Position numbers and translations under genes: made by a program. Of a stretch of DNA of 64,000 bases, positions 28,188 through 37,946 are shown piece after piece (within the stretch, counting starts at the first letter, position 1; each line of letters opens with the position of its first letter). This stretch comes from Agarilytica sp045430305 (GTDB lineage: Bacteria; Pseudomonadota; Gammaproteobacteria; Pseudomonadales; Cellvibrionaceae), in NCBI GenBank assembly GCA_045430305.1, contig JAILXW010000003.1:434001-498000 (forward strand), read 5' to 3'. The notes beneath the pieces were generated by a model. It saw only the letters and a list, made by a program, of their open reading frames with translations, was not told where the DNA came from and ran no database searches.

Positions 28188-29150
28188 ATGAGAATTTTAC
28201 TTTTAACATTGATTAGCAGCTGCTTTTTGCTTGTCGCTTGCGACAAGCAAGCACCACCAGAAACTCACGTGACACAATCTCAACAGTTGACTGAAATAAA
28301 GGAAGAGGTGTCTGAAGCGGTACCTGTCAATGACGAAAAAACGCTAACGGCTCTTGATATTGATACAGTACTTACACAGCAAGACGTTACAACCAAAGCC
28401 CGTTTCGGCTGGCGCCACCCAAAAGAGACGCTCGAGTTATTCGATATTCAAAAAGGGCAGGTGGTGCTCGAAGTTCTGCCTGGTGGCGGCTGGTATTCCA
28501 AAATTCTATTGCCTATTTTAGGTGAGAACGGAAGTTTGATTGGTGTGGATTACTCTATGGATATATGGCCAAACTTTCCTTTTACAGATGAAGCTTTTTT
28601 GAATAAGCGTGCTTCTTGGCCGCAAGACTGGCCAACCGAAACATCGACCTGGAACATCACACCCAGCGCCAAAGTAGAAGCATATACATTTGACACAATT
28701 TCTGAAGCTTTAACTGAAAGTGTCGATCGCGTTTTATTTATTAGAGCCTTACATAATTTGGCACGGTATGAAGACAAAGGGCAATTTATGTCAAACGCCG
28801 TATCAGAAACCCTTCGTGTGTTAAAACCGGGTGGGCTAGTTGGCGTAGTGCAACACCAAGCGCCAGATACAATGAGCGATGAGTGGGCCGATGGTTCGCG
28901 CGGCTATTTAAAACAGGAGTTTGTAACAAAGTTATTTGAACAAGCCGGCCTTGAACTGGTAGCTACAAGTGATGTTAACAATAACCCTGCAGATCAACCC
29001 GGTGAAGAAGATATTGTGTGGCGTTTACCTCCGACATATTACACCAGTAAAGATAACGACGAATTAAAAGCCAAGTTTGAAAAAATTGGTGAATCAAATC
29101 GTATGACCCTGGTGTTCAAAAAACCTGACGTTGTAAGTACAGAAAAATAA
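28188..29150 (+). CDS. SAM-dependent methyltransferase-like lipoprotein
   Basis: A 320-residue lipoprotein (LLVACDKQ, lipobox Cys19) followed by a class I methyltransferase fold. The nucleotide-binding strand is GQVVLEVLPGGGWYSKILLPIL, then GSLIGVDYSM, with VLKPGGLVGVVQHQAP as motif-like segment. This family of predicted periplasmic methyltransferases is common in marine proteobacteria, but whether SAM reaches that compartment is unknown. GGAG precedes the ATG by about 8 nt. A strong bidirectional terminator follows. The substrate is not known; some members may not be active enzymes. Confidence 0.82.
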   Translation: MRILLLTLISSCFLLVACDKQAPPETHVTQSQQLTEIKEEVSEAVPVNDEKTLTALDIDTVLTQQDVTTKARFGWRHPKETLELFDIQKGQVVLEVLPGGGWYSKILLPILGENGSLIGVDYSMDIWPNFPFTDEAFLNKRASWPQDWPTETSTWNITPSAKVEAYTFDTISEALTESVDRVLFIRALHNLARYEDKGQFMSNAVSETLRVLKPGGLVGVVQHQAPDTMSDEWADGSRGYLKQEFVTKLFEQAGLELVATSDVNNNPADQPGEEDIVWRLPPTYYTSKDNDELKAKFEKIGESNRMTLVFKKPDVVSTEK

Positions 29151-29168
29151 ATTTATCTTTTGGAACAC

Positions 29169-29198
29169 AAAAAAGCCCGGCATTTGCCGGGCTTTTTT
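29169..29198. terminator. Bidirectional intrinsic terminator
   Basis: AAAAAAGCCCGGC (29169-29181), loop ATTT, then GCCGGGCTTTTTT (29186-29198). The stem is perfect, with A- and T-tails on both sides, so it ends both the methyltransferase gene (+) and the parB transcript (-). Confidence 0.95.
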
Positions 29199-29288
29199 GT
29201 TTCTAAATTAAAACTTAATTCTGTTAAAGGTGATAAACCGCTCCAACCGAAAAACTTTTTATCATTCAATAAAGGAATTTCTTTACTC

Positions 29289-30221
29289 TTAATCTTGTTT
29301 AAAACCAAGGTGGTTAAGAATGCCATCTAGCTCATCGAGATTATTGTATTTAAACACAAGCTTGCCTTTTCCTTTGGCGCTGTGTTGAAGATTAACCGGC
29401 ACACCAACGTGTTCAGCTAAGCCTTCTTCCAAGTGTTTTAAGTCGGGTGAACTGGCATCTTCTTTTGATGGATCACCTGATTTGTCTTCTTCTTGCTTGT
29501 TGCGCACAAGCGCCTCGGCCTGCCGTACACTTAAACCTTTTGACACGATGATACGTGCAATTTCTTGTTGGCCCATTTCGTCAAGCGTTAATAAACAGCG
29601 CGCGTGCCCCATTTCAATATCGCCATGCTCTAGCAGAGTTTTCACTTCTTGGTTCAAATTAAGAAGACGCAACAAGTTTGTCACTGCGGTGCGAGATTTA
29701 CCCACCGTTTCTGCCACTTCTTGTTGGGTTAACTCAAATTCTTCTTGGAGACGTTTGAGGGCAAGCGCTTCTTCTACCGGGTTAAGATCTTCACGCTGAA
29801 TATTTTCGATCAACGCCATGGCGATGGCGGTTTCATCTGGCACTTCACGAATGACGGCAGGAATTGTATCTAAACCAGCCAACTGAGTAGCGCGCCAGCG
29901 ACGTTCACCAGCAATAATTTCGTATCTGTTTTCGCCTTTCTCTGCAATCGGGCGAATCACAATGGGCTGCATCACACCCTGTGCTTTGATTGATTCAGCG
30001 AGTTCTTCCAAAGCTTCCGGTGACATGTCGCGACGCGGTTGGTATTTACCACGCTGCAGGAACTCTACCGGTATATATTTTAGCGTGCCGTCGAGTTTTT
30101 GCGGGTCTTCATCTACTTTTAACGCTTCAGTCGCGTTGCGGATTGCATCGGCGCTGGCAACCCCTGTGGCACCAGATATCAGTGAATCCAAGCCTCTGCC
30201 GAGTCCTTTGCGTTTTGCCAT
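29289..30221 (-). CDS. parB: Chromosome partitioning protein ParB
   Basis: ParB binds parS sites and spreads on the flanking DNA to form the segregation complex. The 310-residue protein has the N-terminal CTPase region (IPVEFLQRGKYQPRRDMSPE and the ENRYEIIAGERRWRATQLAG box), a helix-turn-helix around 140-190 (LTQQEVAETVGKSRTAVTNLLRLL) and the C-terminal dimer domain. It lies 34 bp after parA on the minus strand. Its target sites are present in this window inside recF. Length is close to that of Pseudomonas ParB (about 290). Confidence 0.97.
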   Translation of the reverse strand: MAKRKGLGRGLDSLISGATGVASADAIRNATEALKVDEDPQKLDGTLKYIPVEFLQRGKYQPRRDMSPEALEELAESIKAQGVMQPIVIRPIAEKGENRYEIIAGERRWRATQLAGLDTIPAVIREVPDETAIAMALIENIQREDLNPVEEALALKRLQEEFELTQQEVAETVGKSRTAVTNLLRLLNLNQEVKTLLEHGDIEMGHARCLLTLDEMGQQEIARIIVSKGLSVRQAEALVRNKQEEDKSGDPSKEDASSPDLKHLEEGLAEHVGVPVNLQHSAKGKGKLVFKYNNLDELDGILNHLGFKQD

Positions 30222-30255
30222 TGTTCAGCCTTCGAAAATTTTTATGTGATTACGT

Positions 30256-31053
30256 CTAACTCGCGGTCGCGAGTGAGCTTGGGGTAGGTGTGTCGTTACG
30301 ACGAATGATTTCACCAGCGAGAGCAATATATGCCATTGCACCTTTTGATTGCCTGTCATAGGAAATGACCGGCATACCAAAGCTTGGTGCTTCAGCTAAG
30401 CGTACATTGCGAGGAACACAAGTGCGGTAAACACGATCACCAAAGTGACTCGCCAATTGGGCGCTGACATCGCCAGTCAAACTATTGCGCGGGTCGTACA
30501 TGGTACGCAAGATACCTTCGATCTTGAGTTCCGGATTGAGTACGCTCTGTACTTGAGTAATGGTGTTGATTAAAGCAGACAAGCCTTCCAGTGCGTAGTA
30601 TTCACACTGCATAGGAATAATTACACCATCACAGGCGGTGAGGGCATTAACCGTCAACATATTCAAAGAGGGTGGGCAATCTATCAGGATGTAATCGAAG
30701 CGGTTACGAATTTCGCGTAAAGCTTCTCGCAGTCGGGTTTCTTTTTCACTCATACCCAACAGTTCTACTTCAGCAGCAGTAAGGTCGCCATTGGCTGGAA
30801 GAACTAAGTATTTACCTTCTTCCGATTGCTGCAATACGCTTTCAGCAGGGCTCAAACCCACCAATACATCGTAGATACTGCGCGGTACAGTGTTCTTATC
30901 TACACCGCTGCCCATGGTGGCATTGCCTTGGGGGTCGAGGTCAATCAATAGTACACGACGTTTGGTTGCCGCAAGCGATGCTGCCAAGTTGACACTGGTA
31001 GTGGTCTTACCAACACCGCCTTTTTGATTTGTGATTGCGTAAACTTTTGCCAC
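30256..31053 (-). CDS. parA: Chromosome partitioning ATPase ParA (Soj)
   Basis: ParA is the Walker-type ATPase that moves ParB-parS complexes. The 265-residue protein begins MAKVYAITNQKGGVGKTTTS with the deviant Walker A motif, contains LLIDLDPQGNATMGSG, and has YILIDCPPSL as Walker B. The short N-terminus without a DNA-binding extension is the chromosomal type. It precedes parB by 34 bp and follows rsmG by 48 bp, an arrangement conserved next to the origin in Pseudomonas. Confidence 0.97.
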   Translation of the reverse strand: MAKVYAITNQKGGVGKTTTSVNLAASLAATKRRVLLIDLDPQGNATMGSGVDKNTVPRSIYDVLVGLSPAESVLQQSEEGKYLVLPANGDLTAAEVELLGMSEKETRLREALREIRNRFDYILIDCPPSLNMLTVNALTACDGVIIPMQCEYYALEGLSALINTITQVQSVLNPELKIEGILRTMYDPRNSLTGDVSAQLASHFGDRVYRTCVPRNVRLAEAPSFGMPVISYDRQSKGAMAYIALAGEIIRRNDTPTPSSLATAS

Positions 31054-31101
31054 GATCTTGCTGACCCAATTAGTATTTTCTACTTTAATGTTTCGACTTG
31101 T

Positions 31102-31773
31102 TTATGTGCTTGATGACGAGGGCTTAATTACGACTAAGCAGCGCTCGCCAATGTCACCGGGAACCCGGATTTCAGAGCAAGAGTCGACCTTATAGCAAGA
31201 AGGCAAATGGGACAACTCTTCATCGGGAAAAAGGCCTTTCATTGCCCAAAATTCTCCTGATTCCGTGAGTAAATGCTCACATCCGCTCACCATGTCTTCG
31301 ATTGAGGCAAACGCACGCGATACCACTACGTCACAAGCCCTTTCTGGCCGATGCTCTTCCACACGTTTATTTACGACGTTCACGTTATTTAGACGAAGTT
31401 CATGCGCTGTTTGCTGCAAAAAACGGGTTTTTTTGCCGGCGGAATCGATCAAAGAAAAGTTTTTAGCAGGTAAACAAATCGCCAATGGAACACCCGGTAA
31501 GCCACCACCCGTACCAACGTCTGCGATCTCTAGTGCGGGTGAGTTTTGAAAATGCGGCAATATCGCCAAACTGTCTAGAAGGTGCTTAAACAGCATGTCT
31601 TTCGGGTCACGAATCGCACTGAGGTTATATGTTTTATTCCATTTGTGAAACGCTTGTAGATAATCGAGCAGTTTGATTTGTTGTTCTGGCTCTATAGTAA
31701 GCGCTAACTCAGCACAACCTTCTTGAAGTAAGTTTGAAAGTTCCGAGCGGTTAAATTCTTTCACCTTAGGCAT
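31102..31773 (-). CDS. rsmG: 16S rRNA (guanine527-N7)-methyltransferase RsmG
   Basis: RsmG methylates G527 of 16S rRNA with SAM. The 223-residue protein has the SAM motif VGTGGGLPGVPLAI, preceded by DPKDMLFKHLLDSLAILPHF, and VVVSRAFASIEDM downstream, all diagnostic. Loss of it gives low-level streptomycin resistance in other bacteria. It sits 17 bp after mnmG and before parA, the conserved gidA-gidB order. Confidence 0.97.
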   Translation of the reverse strand: MPKVKEFNRSELSNLLQEGCAELALTIEPEQQIKLLDYLQAFHKWNKTYNLSAIRDPKDMLFKHLLDSLAILPHFQNSPALEIADVGTGGGLPGVPLAICLPAKNFSLIDSAGKKTRFLQQTAHELRLNNVNVVNKRVEEHRPERACDVVVSRAFASIEDMVSGCEHLLTESGEFWAMKGLFPDEELSHLPSCYKVDSCSEIRVPGDIGERCLVVIKPSSSST

Positions 31774-31790
31774 GGCAGGCTAAGTTAACC

Positions 31791-33683
31791 TTAACTTGCT
31801 AAAGAAGCTTTAGATAAATGACCACGCTTTTTTAGCGTGATCAAAAGCAATGAAACCGCCGCAGGCGTGACCCCCGGTATACGCGAGGCCTTAGCGATAC
31901 TGGCTGGTTTGGCATCGCTCAATTTTTGCTTCACTTCGTTGCTAAGCCCTTCGATATTGCTGTAATCGAAACCTTCCGGAATTAAGGTATTCTCATTGCG
32001 GCGCATTCGATCAATGTCTTCTTGCTGACGATCGATGTAACCACTGTATTTCACTTCGATTTCAACCTGCTCAGCCACTTGGTGATTTTCTACCGCTTCA
32101 CCTTTCAAATTAGCCACATCAAAGTAATTCAATTCCGGCCTTTTCAGTAGATCCATTAGCGAATATTCACGAGTTAGCGGCGATTTGACACGATCTTGCA
32201 ATAAAATCGCCTCTTCACTATTGGCTTGAACCCAAGTCGTTTTTAATCGCTGGCTCTCTTTTTCAATCGCTTCACGTTTTTCACAAAAGGCCTGCCAGCG
32301 TTCATCTCCGACCAAACCAATCTCACGACCCTGCTCGGTAAGACGTAGGTCTGCGTTATCTTCCCGCAGCAATAGCCGGTATTCCGCGCGGCTGGTGAAC
32401 ATACGGTAGGGTTCTTTGGTACCCATAGTGATAAGGTCGTCTACCAAAACGCCGATATACGCTTGATCTCGCATGGGGCACCATGATTCTTTTTGCAGCG
32501 CACGAAGCCCAGCATTGGCGCCGGCCAACAAACCTTGCGCACCGGCTTCCTCGTAGCCTGTGGTGCCATTAATTTGCCCAGCAAAGAACAACCCATTGAT
32601 CACTTTCGTTTCCAAGGAATATTTAAGGTCGCGCGGATCAAAGAAATCATATTCGATGGCGTAGCCGGGCCGAACGATATGCGCATTCTCAAAACCCTTG
32701 ATAGAACGCACGAACTGCATTTGAATATCAAAGGGTAAACTGGTGGAAATACCATTTGGGTATAGCTCTGTGGTACGCAATCCTTCCGGTTCAACAAAAA
32801 TTTGGTGGCTGTCTTTGTCGGCGAAGCGATTCACCTTGTCTTCAATCGATGGGCAATAACGCGGGCCAATGCCTTCTATCACGCCGGTAAACATGGGTGA
32901 ACGCTCAAAACCGTTGCGAATAATCTCGTGGGTTTGTTGTGAGGTGTGGGTAATCCAACAACAGGTTTGTTCTGGGTGATCTTTTAACGAACCTAAGAAA
33001 CTCATGACAGGTTCCGGTTTGTCACCCCATTGTTGCTCAAGTTCGTCAAAATTAACCGAACGTGCGTCGATCCTCGGCGGAGTGCCGGTTTTTAAGCGAT
33101 CGACACGTAACTCAAGTTCGCGTAAACGATCGGCAAGGGCAATAGAAGGCGGATCTCCCGCACGGCCACCACTGTGGTTTTCCATTCCGATATGAATTTT
33201 GCCACCCAAAAAGGTGCCTGCGGTGAGCACAACGCTGGGAGCATAAAATTTCAACCCCATTTGAGTTACAACGCCACGAACGGTGTCACCTTCAACGATG
33301 AGATCATCAACCGATTGTTGAAAAATATGCAGATTGTCTTGCTGCTCTAACATTTCACGAATAGCGGCTTTGTATAGCACGCGATCCGCTTGGGCACGGG
33401 TTGCCCGCACAGCCGGCCCCTTGCGACTGTTCAATACTCGAAATTGAATACCACCTTGGTCTGTGGCTTTGGCCATTGCTCCGTCGAGCGCGTCAATTTC
33501 TTTCACAAGGTGGCTTTTACCAATGCCACCAATGGCTGGGTTACAACTCATTTGACCCAGCGTTTCTACGTTGTGGCTCAGCAACAGAGTGGAACACCCC
33601 ATACGAGCTGCCGCCAAACACGCTTCAGTGCCAGCATGTCCGCCGCCAATAACGATGACATCAAATTGTGTTGGATAATCCAT
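31791..33683 (-). CDS. mnmG: tRNA uridine 5-carboxymethylaminomethyl modification enzyme MnmG (GidA)
   Basis: MnmG, with MnmE, installs cmnm5 or nm5 on U34 of certain tRNAs, using FAD. The 630-residue protein has the FAD-binding start FDVIVIGGGHAGTEACLAAARMG, the conserved GGIGKSHLVKEIDAL and the LKTGTPPRI segment, plus the C-terminal domain that meets MnmE. Length matches E. coli (629). It heads the minus-strand unit mnmG-rsmG-parA-parB. The partner gene mnmE lies upstream across an AT-rich gap. Confidence 0.98.
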   Translation of the reverse strand: MDYPTQFDVIVIGGGHAGTEACLAAARMGCSTLLLSHNVETLGQMSCNPAIGGIGKSHLVKEIDALDGAMAKATDQGGIQFRVLNSRKGPAVRATRAQADRVLYKAAIREMLEQQDNLHIFQQSVDDLIVEGDTVRGVVTQMGLKFYAPSVVLTAGTFLGGKIHIGMENHSGGRAGDPPSIALADRLRELELRVDRLKTGTPPRIDARSVNFDELEQQWGDKPEPVMSFLGSLKDHPEQTCCWITHTSQQTHEIIRNGFERSPMFTGVIEGIGPRYCPSIEDKVNRFADKDSHQIFVEPEGLRTTELYPNGISTSLPFDIQMQFVRSIKGFENAHIVRPGYAIEYDFFDPRDLKYSLETKVINGLFFAGQINGTTGYEEAGAQGLLAGANAGLRALQKESWCPMRDQAYIGVLVDDLITMGTKEPYRMFTSRAEYRLLLREDNADLRLTEQGREIGLVGDERWQAFCEKREAIEKESQRLKTTWVQANSEEAILLQDRVKSPLTREYSLMDLLKRPELNYFDVANLKGEAVENHQVAEQVEIEVKYSGYIDRQQEDIDRMRRNENTLIPEGFDYSNIEGLSNEVKQKLSDAKPASIAKASRIPGVTPAAVSLLLITLKKRGHLSKASLAS

Positions 33684-34444
33684 TTTGATCGTATTGCTCA
33701 GGTGTTGGGCTGTATGCCTTTGAAAGGGCGAGCATTATAGTGAGTGTTGATTAGAAAAAATACGTTTGTTTAAGTTTATCAGTAGAACTTTATCTCAAAA
33801 TTAGATTTTAGCTTTTCTGACGTGTTGTTTGCGTGATGTAGAAAGTTTGATTAAGAATTTTTTAATCGTTAGGTTTTTGTGGGTTTTATATAAATAGATA
33901 TATATAAAGAATATATGTATATATAGATAATATTCTTATATTAGTAGTAGTTATTAAGGGAGTGCTTTTTATGTATAAGTTCAATTTATTCATATAAATC
34001 ATATATATACGTTAATAATAAGATCGGTATCAACCCCCTAATAAGGGGGAAAAATACGGTTTGAAAGCTGTGTGAGAAAACGGGCTTTATCCACTGCTAT
34101 TTTTTTTCGTCAAAATACCGCTTTTCTGTCTACACCAAGTTATAAGCGATTTTCAGTGCTTATACCGGGTTTGTGCACAGCAGCAAAACCCACAAAATAA
34201 CCCCATGAGGATGCTGTTTGTAAGCTCTGTGTAAGTGATTGAATACATGGAATTGTGAACAAAGCTGTTAATAACTCTAGGAACAACCGTTGGATAATCT
34301 ATTACTATCGTGTTGGTATTACAGCTTACGGAAAGAGGTCTCGGGATTAAAAGGTTGGGTGGTAAAGTTGGGTAGTAAGGTTTGGTAGTACGAGTTATGA
34401 CCTGGTAGGTATGCCGTTAGCTTGGTAGAGAAACAGATGTGTTT
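33684..34444. other. AT-rich, origin-like region between mnmG and mnmE
   Basis: 760 bp without a gene. The stretch 33880-34015 is almost pure A/T with TATATA runs, and TAGTAGTAG at 33942-33950 looks like a DnaA-trio. DnaA-box-like sites with one mismatch from TTATNCACA occur at 34087-34095 (TTATCCACT), 34171-34179 (TTGTGCACA) and 34254-34262 (reverse). CCCCC/GGGGG flank a 6-base loop at 34034-34049. Three tandem G-rich 13-mers lie at 34354-34392. The site next to mnmG is where E. coli has oriC, but no perfect box is present here. Confidence 0.45.
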
Positions 34445-35803
34445 TTACTTACCAATACAAAAAGAAGAAAATATTTTCCCTAGTAGGTCGTCTGGGCTGA
34501 CCGCACCAGTAATTTCGCCCAAATAGCCTTGTGCTAGGCGAAGATCTTCGGCGAGTAGCTCCCCTGCGGAATGTGCCAATTGATGCTGCCCCTGTAACAT
34601 CATGTCGTGAGCTAGATTGAGGGCGGTAAGATGCCGACGGCGAGCACTAAAGCTACCTTCGATATTACTTTCATAACCGACGGATTGTTTCAGATGCTGT
34701 CTAAGCTCATCAAGGCCTTCACCATTTAATGCAGAAATAGAAAGTTGAACGTATTTTTTCTGGTTTTCGACGATTTTATGCTGACTTTCATCAATTTTAT
34801 TGAAAACTACCGTAAGTTTTTTTACTAGGTGTGGTTTTTTAATAAACTCGGCCCAATGACTTTCTGCGTCTAATTGTTCTGGGTCAGTAGAATCGATCAT
34901 TAATAGAATGCGGTCTGCTTCATCAATTTCTTGCCAGGCGCGTTCTATGCCTATTTGCTCAACTTGATCAGGGCTATCACGCAAACCCGCAGTATCGACA
35001 ATATGAAGTGGAAGACCGTCGATATTAATGTGTTCTCGCAGAACATCGCGGGTAGTTCCTGCAATATCAGTGACAATCGCCGAATCTTTTCCTGCTAATT
35101 GATTTAATAAGCTGGATTTTCCTGCATTCGGTCGGCCCGCGATAACAATCTTCATTCCGTCACGTATTAAAGCGCCCTGGTGGGCTTGAGCAATAGTAGT
35201 TTCTGTGAGGGTTAAGGCTTCACTCAAAAGCCCGGCAATTTTGCCATCATTCAAAAAGTCGATTTCTTCTTCGGGGAAGTCGATGGCTGATTCTACATAC
35301 ATGCGAAGATGCGTAATTTTGTCGACAATTACATTGATCTTCTGAGAAAACTCACCTTTTAGCGTGTTTAAAGCTAGTTTACTGGCTTGCTCTGTGCTGG
35401 CGTCGATTAGATCAGCAATGGCTTCTGCTTGGGTTAAATCGAGTTTGTCGTTGAGAAAGGCCCGCTGGGAAAACTCACCCGGCTCGGCCATTCTTGCGCC
35501 GTGCTCGATACAGCAATGAAGTATACGATCTAGAATGAGTGGGCCACCATGGCCTTGTAGCTCTAGTACGTCTTCCCCTGTAAAAGAGTTTGGCGCCTTA
35601 AAAAGAAGAGAGATGCCCTGATCGAGTACTTCATTGTTGTGATAAAAATTACTGAAGTGCGCTTCACGTATATTAGGCGGGTTTTTGAGTATTTTAGCCG
35701 CAATATCATGACTTTTCGGCCCTGATAAACGCACAATTCCTACACCACCACGACCGGGCGCCGTGGCTACTGCGCAGATTGTGTCGGGGTGGTAAGCGCT
35801 CAT
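34445..35803 (-). CDS. mnmE: tRNA modification GTPase MnmE (TrmE)
   Basis: MnmE is the GTPase partner of MnmG in wobble-uridine modification. The 452-residue protein has the N-terminal tetrahydrofolate-binding domain (DTICAVATAPGRGGVGIVRLSG), a GTPase domain inserted in helices (GRPNAGKSSLLNQLAG, DIAGTTRD as switch, DTAG and NKID), and the C-terminal FCIGK with the cysteine used in catalysis. It is the last gene of the rpmH-rnpA-yidD-yidC-mnmE run, 32 bp after yidC. Confidence 0.98.
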   Translation of the reverse strand: MSAYHPDTICAVATAPGRGGVGIVRLSGPKSHDIAAKILKNPPNIREAHFSNFYHNNEVLDQGISLLFKAPNSFTGEDVLELQGHGGPLILDRILHCCIEHGARMAEPGEFSQRAFLNDKLDLTQAEAIADLIDASTEQASKLALNTLKGEFSQKINVIVDKITHLRMYVESAIDFPEEEIDFLNDGKIAGLLSEALTLTETTIAQAHQGALIRDGMKIVIAGRPNAGKSSLLNQLAGKDSAIVTDIAGTTRDVLREHINIDGLPLHIVDTAGLRDSPDQVEQIGIERAWQEIDEADRILLMIDSTDPEQLDAESHWAEFIKKPHLVKKLTVVFNKIDESQHKIVENQKKYVQLSISALNGEGLDELRQHLKQSVGYESNIEGSFSARRRHLTALNLAHDMMLQGQHQLAHSAGELLAEDLRLAQGYLGEITGAVSPDDLLGKIFSSFCIGK

Positions 35804-35835
35804 AATTCGCTTTTATATACGTTAGAAAGAAAGGC

Positions 35836-37581
35836 TTAGTCTGCTTTTTCGATTTGCTTGGTAATCAAATATTGCTGCAAGAAAGAAAGTGCGGTGTTGA
35901 CTGCCATGTATAGGGTTAGAGCCGCAGGTAGGAATGCCAAAATGAAAGTGAAACCGATTGGCATAAATTGGAAAATTTTCTGCTGCATTGGGTCTTGCGG
36001 TGGCGGATTAAGTTTTTGCTGCACAAACATGATGCCGCCCATCACTACAGGCAATACAAAGAATGGATCTTTCACGCTGAGGTCTTGTACCCAAAATAAG
36101 AAAGGGGAATGACGTAATTCAACGGACTCCATAATCATCCAATACAAGGCCATAAATACAGGCATTTGCATCAGCATGGGTAGACAACCACCGAGAGGAT
36201 TAACACCTTCTTTTTTATAGAGCTTCATAGTTTCTTGCCCCATACGCTGGCGGTCGTCACCGAAACGCTCTTTCAGATCTTGCATTTTCGGCATCAACTT
36301 ACGCATTTTCGCCATACTTCTATAGGAAATCGCAGAAGGGTAGAAAAAGACAAGTTTGATTAAAAATGTCAGCAAAATAATGGCAAAACCCCAATTACCG
36401 ACAAAACCATGAATGACATCCAAGCCGATAAAAAGCGGCTTGGCGACAAACCACAACACACCAAAATCGATGGTGAGGTCTAGGCCTGGGGCAATTGTTT
36501 CAAGGTTCTTAATAATTTTGGGGCCGGCGTAAAAAGAAGATTGAATAACTTCCATTTGACCCGGCGCGACAGAATATTGTGGGGTAGTGAACTGCAACAT
36601 GTAATGCACTTTGTCGCTACTACGATATAACTTGAAGGAGTTTTCGGTATTCGCGTCAGGCACCCAGGCACTGACAAAGTAATGCTGAACCATAGCAACC
36701 CAGCCGCCTTCTTTATCGAATTTCACTGAATCGTCGCGAATGTCTTCGAAATCGTACTTTTTGAACGTGTCTTCTGTTGTCGTTGTAGCAGCACCTAAGA
36801 AAGGCTGTAGTTGGAACATACCACCGGCTTTAGGTTTATAGTCGTCGCGCTTGATACGACCGTACATTGCAGCGTTCCAGGTATCGGTACTGCGATTGTC
36901 GATTAGGTAATTCACTTTAACGCGGTAAGAGCCACGTTCAAAAATAAAGCGCTTGGTAATGAAGGTACCATTTGCCTGTTTGTGAGTGAGGTCAACTTTT
37001 AACCCTTGGGCGCTTTCTGATAATTGGTAATGACGTGACGCAGAATCGAAAATGACGCGTTGAGAGCGGCTATTGGTATCTCGTGTATGAGTACCGTTAG
37101 CGCCGATCAAATCTGATTGTGCGATATAGGTGTGGCTACCGGAATTCCCTAATAAAAGGAAAGGCTTGTTTTTATCATCTAGGCGCGAGGCATGCTGAGG
37201 TAAAGCCACCTGAGTGATGTCGCCACCTTTGGGATCAATCAAAATATCTAGGGTGTCTGTTTTTACGGAAATAAATTGGCGAGAAGGTTCTGATGTTTGG
37301 CGCGAGGTTTCTAGTAACTTAGCTGAATTGGCGACCGTCTCTGGAGCAGTCGGTAAGTCATCTCCGGGTTCAGCAGTTTCAGTTAGTACATTAGAAGAAG
37401 GAATCGCGGGGTCATCGCTTAAAGAAAGGGAAGGTCTTGCTGTTTCAGCGACTTGTTCTGATGTTACGGCGACGGGAGTATTTTCAGCAACCTGACGTTC
37501 CTGAAATTCATTCCAGCGAATAAATAGAAGAAAGACGACAACTAAAATAGCGCCGATAAGACCATTGCGTAATAAATTCAT
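35836..37581 (-). CDS. yidC: Membrane protein insertase YidC
   Basis: YidC inserts inner-membrane proteins alone or with Sec. The 581-residue protein starts with a membrane helix (NGLIGAILVVVFLLFIRW), then a low-complexity spacer and the large periplasmic beta domain (to about 360). The conserved five-helix core follows, with FLIKLVFFYPSAISYRSMAKMRKL, GCLPMLMQMPVFMALYWMI and a C-terminal FMPIGFTFILAFLPAALTLY. It is cotranscribed with yidD (14 bp upstream). Confidence 0.98.
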   Translation of the reverse strand: MNLLRNGLIGAILVVVFLLFIRWNEFQERQVAENTPVAVTSEQVAETARPSLSLSDDPAIPSSNVLTETAEPGDDLPTAPETVANSAKLLETSRQTSEPSRQFISVKTDTLDILIDPKGGDITQVALPQHASRLDDKNKPFLLLGNSGSHTYIAQSDLIGANGTHTRDTNSRSQRVIFDSASRHYQLSESAQGLKVDLTHKQANGTFITKRFIFERGSYRVKVNYLIDNRSTDTWNAAMYGRIKRDDYKPKAGGMFQLQPFLGAATTTTEDTFKKYDFEDIRDDSVKFDKEGGWVAMVQHYFVSAWVPDANTENSFKLYRSSDKVHYMLQFTTPQYSVAPGQMEVIQSSFYAGPKIIKNLETIAPGLDLTIDFGVLWFVAKPLFIGLDVIHGFVGNWGFAIILLTFLIKLVFFYPSAISYRSMAKMRKLMPKMQDLKERFGDDRQRMGQETMKLYKKEGVNPLGGCLPMLMQMPVFMALYWMIMESVELRHSPFLFWVQDLSVKDPFFVLPVVMGGIMFVQQKLNPPPQDPMQQKIFQFMPIGFTFILAFLPAALTLYMAVNTALSFLQQYLITKQIEKAD

Positions 37582-37595
37582 GGAAGTGCTTAACT

Positions 37596-37946
37596 CTAGT
37601 GTTCTTGTGATGGTTTCTGTTTATTAGGTACGGGGTCATAGCCGCCGGGGTGCCATGGGTGGCATTTCAACAGGCGCTTTATTGCCAAGTACATGCCAAT
37701 GAACGGGCCGTGTTGTTTAATGGCGATCTCAGCGTAGTGCGAACAGGTGGGTTCGAACCTGCATTTTGGCCCTAGCATAGGGCTGATAAAGTAACGGTAG
37801 AAACGAATCGGAAGTAAACATATGAATACGAGACATTTTTGAAGTACTGAAATCTCTGATTCCAAAGCTTCAGTCTCTGATAACGATTCGTTTAGTTTGT
37901 TACTTTCGCTGCTGTTGAGGCTGCTTTTTTTGCTGCTCGATGCCAT
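37596..37946 (-). CDS. yidD: Membrane protein insertion efficiency factor YidD
   Basis: YidD is a small membrane-associated helper of insertion. The 116-residue product contains the family core IRFYRYFISPMLGPKCRFEPTCS with conserved cysteines and ends with KCHPWHPGGYDPVP. The first 38 or so residues, Ser/Glu-rich, are an extension not usual in the family; no in-frame start codon closer to the core was found. The start overlaps rnpA by 55 bp, so translation is probably coupled. Confidence 0.93.
   Translation of the reverse strand: MASSSKKSSLNSSESNKLNESLSETEALESEISVLQKCLVFICLLPIRFYRYFISPMLGPKCRFEPTCSHYAEIAIKQHGPFIGMYLAIKRLLKCHPWHPGGYDPVPNKQKPSQEH

Noticed and set aside
34034..34049. CCCCC/GGGGG hairpin as terminator of mnmE
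   Set aside because: No T-run follows on the minus strand; it fits better as part of the origin-like region.
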